DNA of 64,000 bases from Cognatilysobacter terrigena (GTDB taxonomy: Bacteria > Pseudomonadota > Gammaproteobacteria > Xanthomonadales > Xanthomonadaceae): assembly GCF_004361065.1 (NCBI RefSeq), contig NZ_SELT01000007.1, forward strand, positions 1-64,000, read 5' to 3'. The translations under genes and the position numbers were made by a program. Of this stretch, positions 59,997 to 64,000 are shown piece after piece; the first letter of the stretch is position 1; each line of letters begins with the position of its first letter. Under the pieces are notes generated by a model. That model was not told where the DNA came from, made no database searches, and worked only from the letters and a program-made list of their open reading frames with translations.

Positions 59997-61570
59997 GCAC
60001 GTTGTTGCAGCTGCGCGATCTCGAGGTGGAAGCGGGTGGCCGTCGCCTGCTTGCGTTGCCTTCGATCGTGCTGCGCGCCGGCGAATGCACCGCGCTGGTC
60101 GGCGAGAGCGGCAGTGGCAAGAGCCTGACCGTGCAGTCGTTGCTTGCACTGCTCCCGCACGGGCTCGACGCACGCGGATCGCTGACGTTCGACGGTCGCG
60201 ACATCGCGCTCGGCTCGACGGCGCATCGCGCGCTCGCCGGCCGTGGCCTCGCATGGGTGCCGCAGGATCCGCTGGCCTCTCTGCATCCGCTCAAGCGTAT
60301 CGGTGCGCAACTGGTCGAAACGTTGCGCGTGGTGCGCGGTCTGGCGAAAGCGGACGCGAGCGTCGAGGCGCGCACGTTGCTCGACCGCGTGCAGGTGCCC
60401 GACGCGACCTCCGCACTGCGGCGCTATCCGCACGAGTTCTCCGGCGGGCAGCGTCAGCGCATTGCGATCGCACTCGCGCTCGCCACGCGTCCGCGCGTGC
60501 TCGTCGCCGATGAGCCGACGTCCGCACTCGATGCGCGCATCGCCCGCGACATCCTGCATCTGCTCGACACGCTGCGACGCGACGACAGCCTCGCGGTGCT
60601 GCTCGTCAGCCACGACCTGCCGCTGGTGGCCGCGCATGCGCAACAGGTGCTGGTGCTGCGACGCGGCGAAGTGGTGGAGCAGGGCGACGCGCGCGACGTC
60701 CTGACGCAGCCGCAACATCCCGACACACGCGAGCTCGTGGCTAGCGAGTCGCTGGACGTCGATGCGAGTGCAACTCGACGGAACGATGCGGCGTCCGACG
60801 TCGTGCTCGAAGCCCGCTGCCTTCGCCTTCGCTATCCCGGCGCCACGCGCGATGCACTCGACGGCGTCGATCTGGTCCTGCATCGCGGCGAAGCGCTGGC
60901 TCTGGTCGGCGAGAGCGGCAGCGGCAAGAGTTCGCTTGGCCGCGCGCTGTTGCGTCTGACGCGCGGCGCGCAGGGCGAGGTGCGACTGCATCACGACGGC
61001 CGCGTCGTCGACCTGCTCAACCTCACGCCGCGCGCGCTGCGCGAAGTCCGCCGCGCGATCGGCGTCGTGTTCCAGGATCCGTATGCGTCGCTGGATCCGC
61101 GAATGCGCGTACTCGATCTCGTCACCGAGCCGCTACGGCTGCACGGCATGGGCGATGCGAAGGCGATGCGCGAGCGCGCGGCCGCGCTGCTGCACGACGT
61201 AGGCCTCGACGCCTCGATGCTCGATCGCCACCCGCACCAGTTCTCCGGCGGGCAGCGCCAGCGCATCGCGATCGCGCGTGCGCTCGCGAACGATCCCGCG
61301 CTACTGCTCTGCGATGAAGCCGTGTCCGCGCTCGATGCGCATCACCGGCTGTCGATCCTCAACCTGCTCGATCGCCTCAAGCGCGAGCGCCAGCTCTCGT
61401 TGTTGTTCATCACCCACGACCTCGCCAGCGCGACGCATCTCGCCGAGCGCATCGCGGTGATGGAGCAGGGGCGCATCGTGGAAACCGGAGCGACGCGCGA
61501 CGTGCTCGCCGCGCCGACGCATCCGCACACGCAGGCGCTGCTCGGCGCGCGGCCTGCGATCGCGCGCTAG
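59993..61570 (+). CDS. Fused double ABC ATPase (OppD-OppF-like)
   Basis: 525 residues: two complete nucleotide-binding domains in one chain. Domain 1: Walker A GESGSGKS at 37-44, signature FSGGQRQR, Walker B VLVADEPTSALD. Domain 2: a second GESGSGKS near 305, FSGGQRQR and LLLCDEAVSALD. Closest to YejF/GsiA-type peptide transporter ATPases. Coupled to the permease by an ATGA overlap. Confidence 0.93.
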   Translation: MSTLLQLRDLEVEAGGRRLLALPSIVLRAGECTALVGESGSGKSLTVQSLLALLPHGLDARGSLTFDGRDIALGSTAHRALAGRGLAWVPQDPLASLHPLKRIGAQLVETLRVVRGLAKADASVEARTLLDRVQVPDATSALRRYPHEFSGGQRQRIAIALALATRPRVLVADEPTSALDARIARDILHLLDTLRRDDSLAVLLVSHDLPLVAAHAQQVLVLRRGEVVEQGDARDVLTQPQHPDTRELVASESLDVDASATRRNDAASDVVLEARCLRLRYPGATRDALDGVDLVLHRGEALALVGESGSGKSSLGRALLRLTRGAQGEVRLHHDGRVVDLLNLTPRALREVRRAIGVVFQDPYASLDPRMRVLDLVTEPLRLHGMGDAKAMRERAAALLHDVGLDASMLDRHPHQFSGGQRQRIAIARALANDPALLLCDEAVSALDAHHRLSILNLLDRLKRERQLSLLFITHDLASATHLAERIAVMEQGRIVETGATRDVLAAPTHPHTQALLGARPAIAR

Positions 61571-61571
61571 T

Positions 61572-61820
61572 TCAGAACAGCCCGCCGCCGAGGTGCAGGC
61601 GGATCACCGCGACCACGATCACCACGAGGTTGATCACGAGCCCGGCCTTCGCGCGGCCGCGATTCTCGCGACGCGTTAGTGCGAAGCCGATCGCACCGAG
61701 GATCGCGCCGAACGCGGCAAACGGAATCACCAGCCAGTTCATCGCGCCCAGCAGCGGAATGAGCGCCAGCAGCATCCACAGCAGCATGCCGACGCCCCAC
61801 AAGAGGCTGATCAATCCCAT
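61572..61820 (-). CDS. Small hydrophobic membrane protein
   Basis: 82 residues with three likely membrane helices (MGLISLLWGVGMLLWMLLAL, MNWLVIPFAAFGAILGAIGF, GLVINLVVIVVAVIRL). No family recognised; similar in size to DUF4190-like proteins. Lies 9 bases after the chorismatase stop on the same strand, so it may be the last gene of that unit. Its stop is 1 base from the converging ATPase stop. Confidence 0.65.
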   Translation of the reverse strand: MGLISLLWGVGMLLWMLLALIPLLGAMNWLVIPFAAFGAILGAIGFALTRRENRGRAKAGLVINLVVIVVAVIRLHLGGGLF

Positions 61821-61829
61821 CGCGTCATC

Positions 61830-62813
61830 TCACCCGTGGCAGCCGTCGATTTCGAGGCGTAGTTCGCGCCGGCATACGCGTGCATGCAGCACCACGCGCG
61901 GTGCGTCGGGCGCACGCGCGGCGAGGCCGGCATCGACCTGCGCGATCTCGTCCGCCTCACGCACGTAGGCCTTGAGCAGCGTTTCCGCGCCGAGCTGCGG
62001 CGCGAGGTCGGGTCGACGCGTGCGCGCGACGCCGACGAGCGCGCGGATGTTCTCCAGCGTTTCGTCGAGCTGCGCGTCCGGGCAGTCGGCGTGCAGCGAT
62101 TCGTGGCCGCGGATCGCCGCGGTCCCCGAGAGAAGCAGCGGCATCGGCGCCGGCGGCAGCATGGCGCGCGCGAAACTCGGCGGCTGCGGCCCGTACTGGC
62201 GCGGGTAGCGGTAGGCGCTGACCTGACGCGGATTTTCCAGCGGCGTGCCCGCCATGCGCGACGCGAGCCAGTACACCTGCAGGCGCCCGGTGCAACGCAC
62301 GCGGCCGATCGCGGTCGCCGCCGGCAACGTCGCCGTCGACAACGCTTCGCCGAGTCCGTCGGCGCGACCGACGCAGAAATGCTTGTAGCGTTCTTCGTCG
62401 CCCTCGCCGACGGTGATGTCGTCGAGGTAGTTCCAGATGCGCAGCAGATGCGGATAGCCGAGCTCGGCGGTGCGCCTGCGCAGCGCGGCATACGCGTGCT
62501 CGGCGGCGGCGCGGATGTCGCCATCGACTTCCGGTACGTCCATCGCGGCGACGAGCAGCGTGCCGTCGTGTGCGTAGGCGAGATCGTCGATGCGACCGGC
62601 CGCGACGTGCCCCGACGTGCGCCATACCTCGAACGGCGCGTCGCCCAGCGGCTCCAGCGCGACGCGGATCAGGCGCGGGTCGTCGGAGGTCGGTGCATTC
62701 GCACCGAACGCGACGACGGCGAGCACGTCGGGCGATGCGAGCAGCGCGTCCAGCGACTCGTGCGAATAGGACATCGACAGCGCGGGCGCGCCCACGGACA
62801 GCGGCAGCGTCAT
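61830..62813 (-). CDS. XanB2/FkbO-type chorismatase
   Basis: 327 residues. RIWNYLDDITVGEGDEERYKHFCVGRADGL, CTGRLQVYWLASRMAGTPLENPRQVSAYRYPRQYGP and RGHESLHADCP match the XanB2/FkbO/Hyg5 family, which splits chorismate; XanB2 yields 3- and 4-hydroxybenzoate, the xanthomonadin and quinone precursors. No transmembrane segments. ATG overlaps the flavoenzyme stop (ATGA), so both are co-translated. Supports an aryl-polyene pathway. Confidence 0.88.
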   Translation of the reverse strand: MTLPLSVGAPALSMSYSHESLDALLASPDVLAVVAFGANAPTSDDPRLIRVALEPLGDAPFEVWRTSGHVAAGRIDDLAYAHDGTLLVAAMDVPEVDGDIRAAAEHAYAALRRRTAELGYPHLLRIWNYLDDITVGEGDEERYKHFCVGRADGLGEALSTATLPAATAIGRVRCTGRLQVYWLASRMAGTPLENPRQVSAYRYPRQYGPQPPSFARAMLPPAPMPLLLSGTAAIRGHESLHADCPDAQLDETLENIRALVGVARTRRPDLAPQLGAETLLKAYVREADEIAQVDAGLAARAPDAPRVVLHARVCRRELRLEIDGCHG

Positions 62814-64000
62814 GGCGCGCCCTGCAGCGTGTCGCCTTCGAAGCCGATGCGCGCCTGGCGACGCCGCGCGAACCAGTTGCGCACCGCCGTGCGCGCCATC
62901 GACAACGCGGTCAACGCGTAGATCAGCCGGAAGATGCGCAGGCGCCACACCACCGAAGGCGCACGGAACACGTCGCCGGCGAGCATCGACACCACCGCGC
63001 GCTCGACGCCGATGACGTCGCGCGGATTCGCGAACAGGTGCTTCATCGTCGGCGAGGTGAAGCGGTAGATGAACCACTTGAACTCGTCGATGCCCGTGTC
63101 GAATTCCTTCTGCAGCGCCTTGAAGATCGAGGCTTCGCGCGCGGGCTCGCGCAGCGCGGCGTCGGCGGCCTTCGCACCCTGGTCCGCGCTGTGCATGGCG
63201 AGGAAGACGCCCGACGAGAACATCGGATCGACGAACGCGTAGGCGTCGCCGACCATCAGCCAGCCCGGTCCGTGCATGCGCGTGCATTCGTAGGCGTAGT
63301 TGCCGGTGGCGTGCACGGGCGCGACGCGCTCCGCGCCGGCCATGCGCTCGGCGGCTTCCGGCACGGAAAGAATCGTGCGCATCAGGAACGCCTCGCTGTC
63401 GCCGCCACGGTCCTTCAGGTACTCCGGCGAGCAGACCGCTCCGATGCTCATGACATCGTCGCGCAGCGGGATGAACCACATCCAGCCGTGCGCGTGGCGA
63501 TAGATCGTGATGTTGCCGGCGTCCGGCCCTTCGCGGCGCGTGACACCGCGGTAGTGGCTGAACACCGCCGCCGACTGGTGGCGGTCGTTGCGCTTCTTCA
63601 GCTTGAGCGCGCCGCCGAGCAGCGTGTCGCGGCCGGTCGCGTCGACCAGCAGCTTCGGGCGCAGCGTGTAGGCGCCGTCCGGGCCGCTGGCATGCACGCG
63701 CACGGGGCGACCATCGTCGCCGAACTCGACCTTCGACACTTTCGTGTTCTCGCGCGCGTCGACGCCCGCCTCGCGCGCGTGTTCGAACAGGATCTGGTCG
63801 AACTCCTCGCGCTTCACCTGGAACGCGAACTCGCTGCTGCCGCGCAGCGCGTGGTCGAAGTGGAAGACGTTGTAGCGGCCGCCTTCGACCGGGAAGTCCG
63901 CGCCGCGCTTGAGCACGCCGATCTCGCGCACCTTGTCGAGCACGCCCAGGCGTTCGAGGATCGGCATGTTCATGGGCAGCAGCGATTCGCCGATGTGGAA
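62810..64000 (-). CDS. Flavin-dependent oxidoreductase/halogenase (C-terminal part)
   Basis: 397 residues to the window edge; the start and the GxGxxG FAD-binding motif lie outside. The halogenase-type motif GWMWFIPL is present, as are DATGRDTLLGG and the flavin-site block GWLMVGDAYAFVDPMFSSGV. Such enzymes in aryl-polyene clusters include a xanthomonadin bromination candidate, but members also act as plain oxidoreductases. Catalytic Lys would be in the missing N-terminal part. Confidence 0.85.
   Translation of the reverse strand, partial: FHIGESLLPMNMPILERLGVLDKVREIGVLKRGADFPVEGGRYNVFHFDHALRGSSEFAFQVKREEFDQILFEHAREAGVDARENTKVSKVEFGDDGRPVRVHASGPDGAYTLRPKLLVDATGRDTLLGGALKLKKRNDRHQSAAVFSHYRGVTRREGPDAGNITIYRHAHGWMWFIPLRDDVMSIGAVCSPEYLKDRGGDSEAFLMRTILSVPEAAERMAGAERVAPVHATGNYAYECTRMHGPGWLMVGDAYAFVDPMFSSGVFLAMHSADQGAKAADAALREPAREASIFKALQKEFDTGIDEFKWFIYRFTSPTMKHLFANPRDVIGVERAVVSMLAGDVFRAPSVVWRLRIFRLIYALTALSMARTAVRNWFARRRQARIGFEGDTLQGAP

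Overview
The window is a high-GC chromosomal segment of a gammaproteobacterium, most likely Xanthomonadales (Lysobacter/Xanthomonas relatives). Pointers are the aryl-polyene (xanthomonadin-type) genes, including a XanB2-like chorismatase; a dispersed GTTACTTTCTTTGC palindromic repeat that I associate with this family; and ordinary housekeeping genes (ttcA, plsB, rep, tdk, mutM, parAB, rsmG, hemB, cysTWA, rpmB/rpmG). No rRNA, tRNA, insertion sequence, prophage or CRISPR array was seen.

Layout. 1-409: the 5' part of an Asn/Asp/Ser/Thr-repeat secreted protein on the minus strand. 779-8813: metallopeptidase-rdgC-ttcA, a DUF465 gene, plsB and rep. 8959-14720: a Sel1-repeat protein, tdk, a Ser/Thr kinase with its sigma factor, and mutM. 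14934-22482: desaturase, EF-hand protein, pseudouridine synthase, GST, an erythromycin-esterase-like protein and acs. 22895-24960: a LysR regulator with a divergent small-ORF/cupin pair, then a GNAT. 24991-26122: a SAM methyltransferase overlapping a 91-codon gene, which I read as a split borosin RiPP pair (alpha-N-methyltransferase plus precursor). It is followed by a strong hairpin and a TPR-GGDEF diguanylate cyclase. 28462-28876: rpmG and rpmB. 29358-34266: a GFA gene broken by an in-frame TGA, a GlcG-like protein, a GT2/LAB_N pair, parAB and rsmG. 34472-36488: a phosphopantetheinyl transferase and an AMP ligase. 36650-40844: stress membrane protein, xthA, threonine aldolase, aldehyde dehydrogenase and gamma-carbonic anhydrase.

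40894-48087 is a compact seven-gene operon in which every junction is a 4-base overlap (RDD, RDD, SpoIIM-like, DUF4129, DUF4350, MoxR AAA+, DUF58). 48186-52884 holds a zinc-ribbon protein, a DUF3465 protein, a YkgJ-like protein, aroE, a PD40 protein and hemB. 53102-59049 is a complete sulfate-uptake gene block on the minus strand (Rrf2 regulator, DUF2292 protein, porin, Sbp, CysT, CysW, CysA), with a perfect inverted repeat over the regulator's start. 59166-61570 is a peptide-type ABC permease with a double ATPase. 61830-64000 holds the chorismatase and the 3' part of a flavin-dependent halogenase-like gene, probably the edge of the main aryl-polyene cluster.

How they work together. Chorismatase would make 3-hydroxybenzoate, the AMP ligase would activate it, and the PPTase would arm the carrier protein, although the two gene groups are about 25 kb apart. 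The sulfate block looks like one Rrf2-controlled sulfur-supply unit. The borosin-like pair is the most likely under-described system here.
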